From NCBI RefSeq assembly GCF_900113315.1, contig NZ_FOZG01000001.1, forward strand, positions 620,001 through 684,000: a stretch of DNA of 64,000 bases. Direction: 5' to 3'. The position numbers and the translations under genes were made by a program. This DNA is from Sphingomonas jatrophae (GTDB taxonomy: Bacteria > Pseudomonadota > Alphaproteobacteria > Sphingomonadales > Sphingomonadaceae). The notes beneath the pieces were generated by a model. That model did not search any database. It saw only the letters and a list, made by a program, of their open reading frames with translations, and had not been told where the DNA came from. Below are positions 8,586-16,248 of this stretch, one piece after another (within the stretch, counting starts at the first letter, position 1; each line of letters starts with the position of its first letter).

Positions 8586-9523
8586 CCCATCATCCCGATT
8601 CCTCTCTGGGTGAGTTGCTCACCGCGCTCAAGGCACGCAATTACCGCTTCGTCACGCCGACCCCGGCGACGCACGCCCGCATCGTCGCGCGGCCGGATCG
8701 CCGCGAGGCGCGCAGCCTCGCCGACGTGCTCGGCTGGAGCCTGCCCTTCGCCCCCGACCTGCTCGACGCCGACATCCGCCGGCTGCTCGATGCGGCAGGC
8801 GCGCTGGAGGAAGCGGAGGGCGGCCTGCTCCGCTCCTGCTACCGCGTCTCGTCGCTGCACGATCAGCTCTACATCCACTCCGCTTTCCCGACGGATGCGG
8901 AGGATTCGGTCTTCTTCGGCCCGGACAGCTATCGCTTCGCCGATGCGATCGTCGCGGAGCTGGAGGGCTGCCCCCGGCGTCACGGCGCGCAGATCGTCGA
9001 TATCGGCACGGGCGCAGGCGTCGGTGCGATCGTCACCGCCACCCGCTGCCCGGATGCATCGGTGGTGATGACCGACGTGAACCCGCGCGCGCTCCGCCTC
9101 GCCCGCATCAATGCGCGCGCGGCCGGAGTCGAGGCACAGCCGCTGCTCGGCGCCGACCTGACCGGGGTGGAGGGCGAGATCGACGTCGCGCTCGCCAATC
9201 CACCCTACATCATCGACGAGGCGGGCCGCACCTATCGTGACGGCGGCGGCATGCACGGCGGCGAGGTGTCGCTCGACATGGCCAGGATGGCGCTGCCCCG
9301 CCTCGCGCCGGGCGGCCGCTTCCTGCTCTACACCGGCAGCGCCATCGTGCGCGGTGAGGATGAGCTGCATCAGGCGCTTATCGCGCTCGCCGGCGATCAC
9401 GGCATGTCGCTCCGCTACCGCGAGATCGATCCCGACGTGTTCGGCGAGGAACTGGAGACGGAGGCCTACGCCGACGTCGACCGGATCGCGCTGGTCACGG
9501 CCGTGGTGACGCGGCCGGACTGA
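8582..9523 (+). CDS. class I SAM-dependent methyltransferase, HemK/PrmC-like fold
   Basis: The protein has 313 residues. An N-terminal ~110-residue region without a recognised domain is followed by a Rossmann methyltransferase: motif I DIGTGAGVGA, the acidic D of VVMTDVNPRAL, and the N-P-P-Y motif in LANPPYI, which binds a planar or amide nitrogen substrate (Gln, Asn or adenine/guanine). The GGGMHGGEVSLDMARM segment is also seen in PrmC-type enzymes. No GGQ-specific N-terminal PrmC domain is visible, so the substrate may be a ribosomal protein, a nucleic acid or a small molecule. It is coupled to the BrkB-like gene. The last 29 nt overlap the convergent symporter gene. Confidence 0.82.
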   Translation: MTHHPDSSLGELLTALKARNYRFVTPTPATHARIVARPDRREARSLADVLGWSLPFAPDLLDADIRRLLDAAGALEEAEGGLLRSCYRVSSLHDQLYIHSAFPTDAEDSVFFGPDSYRFADAIVAELEGCPRRHGAQIVDIGTGAGVGAIVTATRCPDASVVMTDVNPRALRLARINARAAGVEAQPLLGADLTGVEGEIDVALANPPYIIDEAGRTYRDGGGMHGGEVSLDMARMALPRLAPGGRFLLYTGSAIVRGEDELHQALIALAGDHGMSLRYREIDPDVFGEELETEAYADVDRIALVTAVVTRPD

Positions 9524-10697
9524 CCGGCGCGTTCCGCCCGACAATTGCCGCCGCCGCGATGTCACCGGTGACGTTGCCGAGCGTGCGGAACAGATCGGGC
9601 AGGCTCTCCACCGCCAGCAGCAGCGGCAGCAGGCCGACCGGCACACCCGCCGCGACGCACACCGGCGCGATCGTCGCGAAGAAGCTCACCTGCGCCGGCA
9701 GTCCGACCGCCGCCACGCTGACGGTCGCTGCGACCAGCACCAGCGCCGCCACCGTGCCTGCCGCCAACGACACGCCGTGGACGTGCGCGAGATAGACCGT
9801 CACCGCCACGTTCGCCGCCGCGCTCGCCACCCGGAACACCGCGACCGCAAGCGGCAGCACGACCGCGGACGCCGCCTCGCTCACCCCCAGCGCACCCACC
9901 GCCTGGAACATCGCCGGCAAAGTGGCGAGAGAGGACTGCGTGCTCACCGCCACGGCCTGCGCCGGCGCCGCCGCCCGCAGGAACGCCAGCGGCCCCCGTC
10001 CGCCGAGCAGCGCCCCCGCCAACAGCGCGAGCAACGTGACGCCAAGACAGCATGCCGCCACGGTGATAACGTAGTGCGCCAGCACGCCGAGCGCCCCGCC
10101 CGCGGTGCTCGTCCCCACCTGCAAGGCCAGCGCGAACACGCCGAGCGGCGCCACCCACAGCACCCAGCCGACGATCACCAGCATCGCATCCACCAGCCCG
10201 CGCATCGGCGCCAGCAGCCCCTCCCGCCGATCCGGCGCGATGCGCGATGCGGCAAGGGCGAAGATCAGCGTGAACAGCACCAGCGGCGTGATCGCCGTCT
10301 CCGCCGCCGCCGCGATCGGATTGGTCGGCAGCAGTCCGGTCAGCCAGTCGCCCGCGGGGGCCAGCGCCGGCACGTCCCCGCTCGGCCGCAGCGATGCCGC
10401 TGCCTTCGGCACCGGCCAGACGCCCAGCAGCATCGTCGCGATGCCAGCCGAGGCCGCGCAGGCGATCACCAGCCCGACCGCGAACAGGATCAGCGTGCGA
10501 AAGGCGATGCCCCCCGCCGCCGCCTGCCCCGCCGCACCGGCAATACCGGTCAGGATCAGGCCGAACAGCAGCGGCACGACCGTCATCGTCAGCGCATCGA
10601 GCCACAGCTTGCCGACCGGCTTCGCCACGGCCACCGCCGCCTCTGCAGCACCCGGCCAGCGTGGCAGCAAGGCGCCGACCAGCAGCCCGAGCGCCAA
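9495..10697 (-). CDS. dicarboxylate/amino acid:cation symporter (DAACS family)
   Basis: This inner-membrane protein resembles GltP/DctA, which import glutamate, aspartate or C4-dicarboxylates with H+ or Na+. Hydrophobic segments, the P-L-L-F-G-L-I-L-T-G stretch, and the serine-rich re-entrant hairpin region AVAVSTQSSLATLPAMF fit the family. The C-terminal helix hairpin is present but the usual NxxGT/S signature is degenerate (FRVASAAANVAVT), so substrate preference may differ. The only start with an accepted codon is TTG at 10697. The frame stays open upstream to the M28 stop, with a CTG at 10733, so the true N-terminus may be ~12 residues longer. It follows the M28 gene on the same strand. 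Confidence 0.78.
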   Translation of the reverse strand: MALGLLVGALLPRWPGAAEAAVAVAKPVGKLWLDALTMTVVPLLFGLILTGIAGAAGQAAAGGIAFRTLILFAVGLVIACAASAGIATMLLGVWPVPKAAASLRPSGDVPALAPAGDWLTGLLPTNPIAAAAETAITPLVLFTLIFALAASRIAPDRREGLLAPMRGLVDAMLVIVGWVLWVAPLGVFALALQVGTSTAGGALGVLAHYVITVAACCLGVTLLALLAGALLGGRGPLAFLRAAAPAQAVAVSTQSSLATLPAMFQAVGALGVSEAASAVVLPLAVAVFRVASAAANVAVTVYLAHVHGVSLAAGTVAALVLVAATVSVAAVGLPAQVSFFATIAPVCVAAGVPVGLLPLLLAVESLPDLFRTLGNVTGDIAAAAIVGRNAPVSPAASPRP

Positions 10698-10729
10698 CCC
10701 CCCAAGGATGCGGAGGGCGGCGTAGCGGC

Positions 10730-12361
10730 TCAGCGCCGTTGCCCCTTGCTGGCGTCACGGGCGGCGCGGAACTCGCTATCCGCGCTCCACTCCGGCCAGT
10801 CGCGCGAGTCCGCCAGCGTGCGGCCGACGGAATAGACAAGCTTCAGGTCCGGCAGCACGCCCCCCATGTCCCAGTCGGCCGACCATTCGTCGGATGGCTG
10901 GTGGTAGCTCTCTTTGGTGAAGGCAGCGCTCAGCGCCTCGCCCCGCGCCTTGCCGCCCTGCACCAGATCATGCCCCGGCTCGAACGACACCGCCGGCACG
11001 CCGCGCTTGGCGAAGGGGAAGTGGTCAGAGCGGTAATAATGGCCGGCCTCGGGCAGCGGATCGGGCGAATAGGCACGGCCCTCCGCCTTGCCCTCGGCGA
11101 TCAGACGATCAAGCACACCGTTCTTGGCCGATCCCGAGGTCGAGAAATCCCTGGCCGCACCGGCACCGACCAGCATGTCGAGGTTCAGCACGCCCGCCGT
11201 GGTCGCCAGCGGGAAGACCGGGTTGGCGGCATAATATTCGGAGCCGAGCAGCCCCTTCTCCTCCGCCGTCACCGCCAGGAACGCGACCGAGCGGTCCGTC
11301 CGCGGTGCCTTGGCATAGGCACGCGCCAGCTCCAGCACCATGGCGATGCCCGACGCATTGTCGCGCGCGCCGTTGTAGATACGGTCGCCCTTCGCATCCG
11401 GTGCGCCGACGCCGAGATGATCCCAGTGTCCCGAATAGATCACCGTCTCCTGCGGGTGCTTCGTGCCCGGCAGCATGCCGACGACGTTCTTGGACACGAT
11501 CTGCTCGGGCTTCACCTGGTAGCGCGCGGTCAGCGTCGCCTTCAGCGGCACCGGCTTGAAATCACGCTTCCGCGCCGCCGCCTTCATCGCCTCCAGATCG
11601 AGGCCGCTCGCCTTGAACAGCTCGGCCGCCAGATCGCGCTGGATCCAGCCCTCCATCGCCGCGTGCGACAACTTTGGGTCACTCCGCACGATATCGAACA
11701 TCGTGTTCGTGTTGGAATTCTTCACCGTCGGCCAGCCGTAGGAGGCAGGTGCATATTCGTGGATCACGAGAACGCCCGCCGCACCCTGCCGCGCGCCTTC
11801 CTCATATTTGTAGGTCCAGCGGCCATAATAGGTCATCGCCTTGCCGCCGAAATCGCCTTCGCCGCCCTCGAAATCGGGATCGTTGACGAGCACGACCATG
11901 ATCTTGCCCTTGAGGTCGACGCCCTTAAAGTCGTCCCACTGCCGCTCGGGCGCCTTTACGCCATAGCCGACGAAGACCAGCGGCGCGCCCGCAATGCTCA
12001 CCTCACTCTGCCCCGTCAGCGCGGCGCGGACGGCAATCTCCTCGCCCTGCGTCAGCGTGCGCGCACGGCCATCGACTGACAGCGACAGGGCCGGTGCGCC
12101 GACGATATTGGATTTCAGCAGCGGCACGTCCTGTGTCCACGCGCCCTTGTTGCCCGGCTGCAGGCCCGCGGCCTTCATCTGCGCGACGATGTAATCGACC
12201 GTCTTCGTCTCGCCCGCTGTCGCCGGCCCCCGCCCCTCGAACGCATCGCTCGCCAGCGTGCGGATGTCCTGCGTCACCCGGCCGATGTCGAATGCGGGCG
12301 GCGGCGAGGCCGCGGCGGTGGTGAGCAGAGCAACGAGCGCGAGCGGCAGGGCGTTCTTCAT
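10730..12361 (-). CDS. secreted M28 family zinc aminopeptidase
   Basis: The 543-residue protein begins with a cleavable signal peptide (MKNALPLALVALLTTAAASPP), after which come a PA-like insert (about 110-280) and the M28 catalytic domain. Expected metal ligands and catalytic residues are visible in order: H in SGHWDHLG, D in GARDNASG, E-E in TAEEKGLLGS, D in LNLDML and H in YRSDHFPFAKRGVPA. It probably removes N-terminal residues from peptides in the periplasm or outside the cell. GGAG 6 nt before the ATG fixes the start; the longer open frame upstream is antisense shadow of the GNAT gene. The C-terminus ends 33 nt before the first start codon of the symporter. Confidence 0.9.
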   Translation of the reverse strand: MKNALPLALVALLTTAAASPPPAFDIGRVTQDIRTLASDAFEGRGPATAGETKTVDYIVAQMKAAGLQPGNKGAWTQDVPLLKSNIVGAPALSLSVDGRARTLTQGEEIAVRAALTGQSEVSIAGAPLVFVGYGVKAPERQWDDFKGVDLKGKIMVVLVNDPDFEGGEGDFGGKAMTYYGRWTYKYEEGARQGAAGVLVIHEYAPASYGWPTVKNSNTNTMFDIVRSDPKLSHAAMEGWIQRDLAAELFKASGLDLEAMKAAARKRDFKPVPLKATLTARYQVKPEQIVSKNVVGMLPGTKHPQETVIYSGHWDHLGVGAPDAKGDRIYNGARDNASGIAMVLELARAYAKAPRTDRSVAFLAVTAEEKGLLGSEYYAANPVFPLATTAGVLNLDMLVGAGAARDFSTSGSAKNGVLDRLIAEGKAEGRAYSPDPLPEAGHYYRSDHFPFAKRGVPAVSFEPGHDLVQGGKARGEALSAAFTKESYHQPSDEWSADWDMGGVLPDLKLVYSVGRTLADSRDWPEWSADSEFRAARDASKGQRR

Positions 12362-12460
12362 GCAGTCTCCGAAACTTGTTGGCGCCGGGTCTAGGCTTGT
12401 CACGGGCGCGTTGGAAAGCCCCGGCTTGTCTGCCGCCGCCGCTCGCGCCAAACCGGCGGC

Positions 12461-12982
12461 ATGGTTCCCACCCTTACGACCGCGCGGTTGCTGCTCGATG
12501 CCCACCGCGAGGCTGATCTCGACGCCGCCGCCGCGCTCTGGGCCGATCCCGCGGTCGTGCGCCACATTGGTGGTCGCCCGTTCACGCGCGAGGAGGTGTG
12601 GCACCGGCTGCAACGCTATGTCGGCCACTGGTCGCTTAAGGGCTATGGCCTGTGGGCGGTGCGGCTGCGCGAGAGCGGACGCTTCGTCGGAGAGGTGGGG
12701 TTCGCCGATTTCAAGCGCCCGCTGACCCCGCCGATCGAGATCGCCCCGGAGGCCGGCTGGGTGATGGCCACCGAAACGCATGGGTCGGGCATTGCCAATG
12801 AGGCGCTCACCGCCGCGCTCGGCTGGGCTGACAGCCGTGCGCTCGGCACCATCTCCGCACTGATCGCGCCGGAGAATGTGGCATCGCTCCGGCTGGCGGC
12901 GCGCCACGGCTTCGCCGGGGATCGCCGCGTCACCTATCACGGGCGCATCTCGCTGCTGCTGACGCGGCCCGGCGGCGGCTGA
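12461..12982 (+). CDS. GNAT family N-acetyltransferase (RimJ/RimL type)
   Basis: The 173-residue protein starts LTTARLLLDAHREADLDAAAALWADPAVVRHIGG, the classic opening of the RimJ/RimL-like Acetyltransf_3 group. The central FVGEVGFADFKRP strand and GWVMATETHGSGIANEALTAALGWA, with a degenerate acetyl-CoA binding loop (normally Q/RxxGxG/A), complete the fold, and IAPENVASLRLAARHGF is the conserved C-terminal helix. It transfers an acetyl group from acetyl-CoA to an amine; the target is unknown. It is divergent from the M28 peptidase gene (99-nt gap) and 47 nt ahead of the DNA ligase gene. Confidence 0.85.
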   Translation: MVPTLTTARLLLDAHREADLDAAAALWADPAVVRHIGGRPFTREEVWHRLQRYVGHWSLKGYGLWAVRLRESGRFVGEVGFADFKRPLTPPIEIAPEAGWVMATETHGSGIANEALTAALGWADSRALGTISALIAPENVASLRLAARHGFAGDRRVTYHGRISLLLTRPGGG

Positions 12983-13028
12983 GCCCTGACCGGCAACGAC
13001 TCCGCCCTTCGCGGATTGTCGGCAGGGC
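12983..13028 (+). terminator. stem-loop between acetyltransferase stop and ligase start
   Basis: Arms GCCCTG/CAGGGC, CCG/CGG, CAA/TTG and CCGC/GCGG pair in order around a CCTTC loop. The structure begins directly after the GNAT stop and ends one base before the ligase ATG, enclosing the only purine-rich segment (GGCAGGG) that could be its ribosome binding site. It may terminate GNAT transcripts or limit ligase translation. Confidence 0.45.
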
Positions 13029-13029
13029 C

Positions 13030-14052
13030 ATGACCTTCCCGCTCGATCCCGCGCTCGCACCAATGGAGGCGAAGCTCGTCGCCAGCCTGCCCGACGAGGA
13101 TGGCTGGCAGTTCGAACCCAAGTGGGACGGCTTCCGCTGCCTCGCATACCGGGCCGGGCCCGTGGTCGAGCTCATGTCGAAATCGGGCAAGCCGCTCACC
13201 CGCTACTTTCCGGAGGTCGCCGCGATGCTCGGCCGGTTGCGCTCGGACAGATTCGTGCTCGACGGCGAACTGCTAATCCCGCTCGGCGAAACTTTGTCCT
13301 TCGACGCGCTCCAGGCCCGGCTGCATCCGGCCGAGAGCCGCATCCGCCGGCTGGCCGCGGAAACGCCGGCGCAGTTGATGCTGTTCGATTGCCTCGCGAC
13401 CGGCGATGAAGCCCTGCTCGAATTGCCCTTGGCCCTGCGCCGCACTGCCCTGGAGCGGCTGCACGCGCGCGAGGCGGAGGCGTCGCTGCTCCTCTCTCCC
13501 GCCGTGGTCGAACGATCGCAGGCGGATGCGTGGCTCGCCCGCAGCGGCGGCGCGCTCGACGGAGTCGTCGCCAAGCGGCTGGATCAGGCTTACACGCCGG
13601 GCGAGCGGACGATGCTCAAGGTGAAACAGCATCGCAGCGCCGACTGTGTCGTCGGCGGCTTCCGTTACGGTGCGGCCGGCGGCGAGGTCGCCTCGCTGCT
13701 GCTCGGCCTCTACGGGGAGGACGGGCTGCTCCACTATGTCGGCTTCACCTCAGGCCTTCCCGCCGCCGAGCGCCCCGCCCTCACCCGCAGGTTGGAGGGC
13801 ATTCCCGGCAGCGGCTTCACCGGCAAGGCGCCCGGCGGGCCCAGCCGATGGACGCGTGGGGAGACGCATGAGTGGCGCCCGCTCGCGCCCGAGCTGGTCG
13901 TCGAGGTCCGCTACGATCAGGTAACGGGCGGCCGCTTCCGCCACGGCACGCGCCTGCTCCGCTGGCGACCGGACAAGCGCCCCGACCAGTGCCGCACCGA
14001 TCAGCTCATCCACGAGCTGAAACCGGTCGCCCTGATGGAGGTGATCGCCTGA
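13030..14052 (+). CDS. stand-alone ATP-dependent DNA ligase (LigC-like)
   Basis: The 340-residue protein is a two-domain nucleotidyltransferase ligase. The adenylation domain has motif I with the AMP-accepting lysine in EPKWDGFR (K31), LDGELL, LFDCLA, DGVVAKR (motif IV) and MLKVKQ (motif V). A C-terminal OB-fold follows from about residue 215. The size and absence of polymerase or nuclease domains place it with the LigC/Lig B-type ligases linked to minor repair or Ku-related end joining. No Ku gene or LigD is in the window. The main replicative NAD-dependent ligase must be elsewhere. Confidence 0.88.
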   Translation: MTFPLDPALAPMEAKLVASLPDEDGWQFEPKWDGFRCLAYRAGPVVELMSKSGKPLTRYFPEVAAMLGRLRSDRFVLDGELLIPLGETLSFDALQARLHPAESRIRRLAAETPAQLMLFDCLATGDEALLELPLALRRTALERLHAREAEASLLLSPAVVERSQADAWLARSGGALDGVVAKRLDQAYTPGERTMLKVKQHRSADCVVGGFRYGAAGGEVASLLLGLYGEDGLLHYVGFTSGLPAAERPALTRRLEGIPGSGFTGKAPGGPSRWTRGETHEWRPLAPELVVEVRYDQVTGGRFRHGTRLLRWRPDKRPDQCRTDQLIHELKPVALMEVIA

Positions 14053-14059
14053 GCGGCGC

Positions 14060-15289
14060 TTAAAGCCTGTCCCACTCGATCGGCTGCGTCCGGTCGAGCC
14101 AGTTGGGCGCTTCCGGCATCGGGTATTTCAGGCCCGTGGCGCAGTTGAACAGCACCACTTCCTCATCCGCGCTCACCAGCCCCTCGGCCCGCGCACGGCG
14201 ATAGGCGGCAAGCGTCGCCCCACCCTCCGGGCAGAGCAGCAGCCCATCCTGGCGCGCGCAGTCTGCCACCGCTGCCAGCGTGTCCGCATCCTCGACGGCC
14301 AGCGCACGGCCACCGCTCTCGCGCACCGCCCGCAGGATCAGGAAATCGCCCACCGCCTTCGGCACGCGGATGCCCGCTGCAACGGTGTGCGCGCCTTCCC
14401 AGCGCTCGGCATGCTCCACGCCGTCCTCGAACGCCTTGACGATGGGCGCGCAGCCCGCCGCCTGCACCGCATACATGCGCGGCCGCTTGGAGCCGATCCA
14501 ACCCAGCTTCTCGAGCTCGTCAAAGCTCTTCCACATGCCGATCAGGCCCGTGCCCCCGCCCGTCGGATAGAAGATGGCGTCCGGCATGCGCCAGCCGAGC
14601 TGGAGCGCGAGTTCCAGCCCCATCGTCTTCTTGCCCTCAATCCGGTAAGGCTCTTTCAGGGTCGAGAAGTCGAACCAGCGGCCCTGCTTGGCGCCCTCCG
14701 CGACGATCGCACCGCACTCGTCGATCAGCCCATTGACGCGCCACACGCGTGCACCTTGCATCGCGATCTCGCGGACGTTCACCTCCGGCGTGTCCTCGGG
14801 GCAGAAGACAATCGTCTCGATCCCCACGCGGCTGGCATAAGCGGCCAACGCCGCGCCGGCATTGCCGTTCGTCGGCATGGCGATCCGCTTGATGCCGAGT
14901 GCCTTGGCCATCGCCACCGCCATGACGAGGCCGCGCGCCTTGAACGATCCGGTCGGCAGCCGGCCCTCATCCTTCACCAGCACGTGCGGGCCGCCGCTCA
15001 CCGGGATCGGAACCAGCGGCGTCTCCACCTCACCCAGGCTCACCACGTCGGCGACGTGGCGCACGGGGAGGAGTTCACGCCAGCGCCACAGGCCCGCCGG
15101 GCGCGCCGTCATTTCCTCGCGCGACACCGCGGCGCGGATGCCATCGAGATCGTACCGCACCAGCAGCGGCCGCCCGGCGCCCGACAGGCCGTGCACCTGA
15201 TCCGCGGGGTAGGTCTCCCCCGAGATCGAACAGTCGAGATGCGTGACGAAGCTCGGCCGCTCGTCGGTGAGGTTGATATCGATGCTCAT
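14060..15289 (-). CDS. threonine synthase-like PLP enzyme
   Basis: The 409-residue protein is a fold-type II PLP enzyme. The N-terminal HLDCSISGETYPADQVHGLSG is typical of the threonine synthase group in which a short, Cys-containing leader precedes the catalytic domain. The internal aldimine lysine is in TGSFKARG (K117), the phosphate loop in YPTGGGTGLIGMWK, and PTNGNAGAALAAYA binds the substrate carboxylate. It converts O-phosphohomoserine to threonine. The assignment to thrC is by overall motif pattern; a dedicated diaminopropionate or related lyase is less likely. It is convergent with the ligase (7-nt gap), and the upstream 64-aa gene lies 20 nt away on the same strand. Confidence 0.82.
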   Translation of the reverse strand: MSIDINLTDERPSFVTHLDCSISGETYPADQVHGLSGAGRPLLVRYDLDGIRAAVSREEMTARPAGLWRWRELLPVRHVADVVSLGEVETPLVPIPVSGGPHVLVKDEGRLPTGSFKARGLVMAVAMAKALGIKRIAMPTNGNAGAALAAYASRVGIETIVFCPEDTPEVNVREIAMQGARVWRVNGLIDECGAIVAEGAKQGRWFDFSTLKEPYRIEGKKTMGLELALQLGWRMPDAIFYPTGGGTGLIGMWKSFDELEKLGWIGSKRPRMYAVQAAGCAPIVKAFEDGVEHAERWEGAHTVAAGIRVPKAVGDFLILRAVRESGGRALAVEDADTLAAVADCARQDGLLLCPEGGATLAAYRRARAEGLVSADEEVVLFNCATGLKYPMPEAPNWLDRTQPIEWDRL

Positions 15290-15309
15290 GCCGCGCCTCT
15301 AGGCCCGCT

Positions 15310-15504
15310 TCAGCCCTCGTGGAAGTCGCTCCAGGCGATCACGTCATCCGCGGTTTGCAGCCAGAGCACCTGCTGATCCTCGACCGGCATCGCCGCCGCG
15401 GCCGCGCTAGCCTCTGCCAGCGAACCATAGAGCACGGTTTGCGCAAACCCGTCATCGTCCAACCGGTAAAGCCGAACCGGTCGATCATCGGCAACGTTAC
15501 GCAT
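15310..15504 (-). CDS. small hypothetical protein (64 aa)
   Basis: This is a soluble, acidic protein (pattern VRLYRLDDDGFAQTVLYGSL) with an Ala-rich helix and a Trp/Gln-rich end. AGGAGA lies 8 nt before the ATG, so it is very probably translated. It precedes the threonine synthase gene by 20 nt on the same strand and may be cotranscribed with it. No family recognised. Confidence 0.6.
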   Translation of the reverse strand: MRNVADDRPVRLYRLDDDGFAQTVLYGSLAEASAAAAAMPVEDQQVLWLQTADDVIAWSDFHEG

Positions 15505-15614
15505 CGTTTAACTCTCCTGCTGCACCGCAGTGCCAAACGCAAACAGGCTCGCCTGCAACTTCGCTCCTCTCCATAGGTTGAAGCAGCGGGAACAATGAGC
15601 TACGCCATGCTGCA

Positions 15615-15965
15615 ATGCACCAAACAGCTGCAACGATCGAGCGTGTGACCGAACCCGACGCCTCACCAACCCGCCTCATCATGGAGGCGATCGCCCGTCG
15701 CGTGCGGCTTGCCGCCACCTACAACGGAACCGCTTCCATTCTCGCTCCGCACGTCCTCTACACCCGCGCCGGCGAGTTGTACCTGGGTGCCGTGGTGATG
15801 GAGCGGAACGGCCTGCCGCCGCGTGAGCCGAAACTCGGCATCTTCAAGCTCGATGGCATGTCGGCGCTGGCGTTGGTCGAGCAGGCGTTCGAGCCCGATC
15901 GCACGCTCTACGATCCGCGCGATCCCCGCTTCTCCGAGACGACGGTCTTCGCCGTCGAATTCTGA
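15615..15965 (+). CDS. small protein resembling an isolated WYL-type domain (116 aa)
   Basis: The central part (IARRVRLAATYNGTASILAPHVLYTRAGELYLGAVV) has the strand order of the WYL fold: an I.YNG strand, a basic P-H turn and an exposed Y.LGA strand. WYL domains bind ligands or nucleic acid and usually sit behind an HTH, which is absent here. There is no strong ribosome binding site; a second ATG at 15681 is possible. It is divergent from the 64-aa gene. The similarity is by eye and the assignment is tentative. Confidence 0.6.
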   Translation: MHQTAATIERVTEPDASPTRLIMEAIARRVRLAATYNGTASILAPHVLYTRAGELYLGAVVMERNGLPPREPKLGIFKLDGMSALALVEQAFEPDRTLYDPRDPRFSETTVFAVEF

Positions 15966-15966
15966 T

Positions 15967-16000
15967 CCTGTTCCAGCCGGCTGATCGCCGGACTGACAGG
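15967..16000 (+). terminator. probable terminator after WYL-like gene
   Basis: CCTGT/ACAGG, CAG/CTG and CGGC/GCCG pair around TGATC, directly after the stop codon at 15963-15965. It is followed by AAAAGCGTTTGTTG rather than a clean T-run. Confidence 0.5.
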
Positions 16001-16085
16001 AAAAGCGTTTGTTGATCGACATTTCAGGCTGGAAACACGGCGTCAGGCGTGCATTCTTTCGTTAACGCGGAAGGAGAGACGCGCC

Positions 16086-16202
16086 ATGAACAACGTCCAC
16101 GGGGCTAAGCTCTGGTTCGAAGGTCTGGGTCTGGTGCTTGGCGGTGCAGCCGTCAGCGTCGGCCTGTATCAGGCGATTGGCTATTGCATGGCCTGCTTCT
16201 GA
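16086..16202 (+). CDS. very small membrane protein, hypothetical (38 aa)
   Basis: A 38-residue ORF with an excellent ribosome binding site (AAGGAGAG, ~8 nt before the ATG). It starts MNNVHGAKLWFEGLGLVLGG, then a single hydrophobic helix (about residues 10-30) and a Cys-containing end (YCMACF). Nothing else occupies this gap. The two cysteines near the C-terminus could bind a metal or form a disulfide. Family unknown. Confidence 0.5.
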   Translation: MNNVHGAKLWFEGLGLVLGGAAVSVGLYQAIGYCMACF

Positions 16203-16248
16203 GGCCGTGACGCCCGCCGCCTGACCTAGCAGACGGGCGCAACGCCGA

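Noticed and set aside
10730-13147. Extended 805-residue form of the M28 peptidase
   Set aside because: The N-terminal 262 residues are antisense to the GNAT gene. The signal peptide and GGAG at 12361 give the true start.
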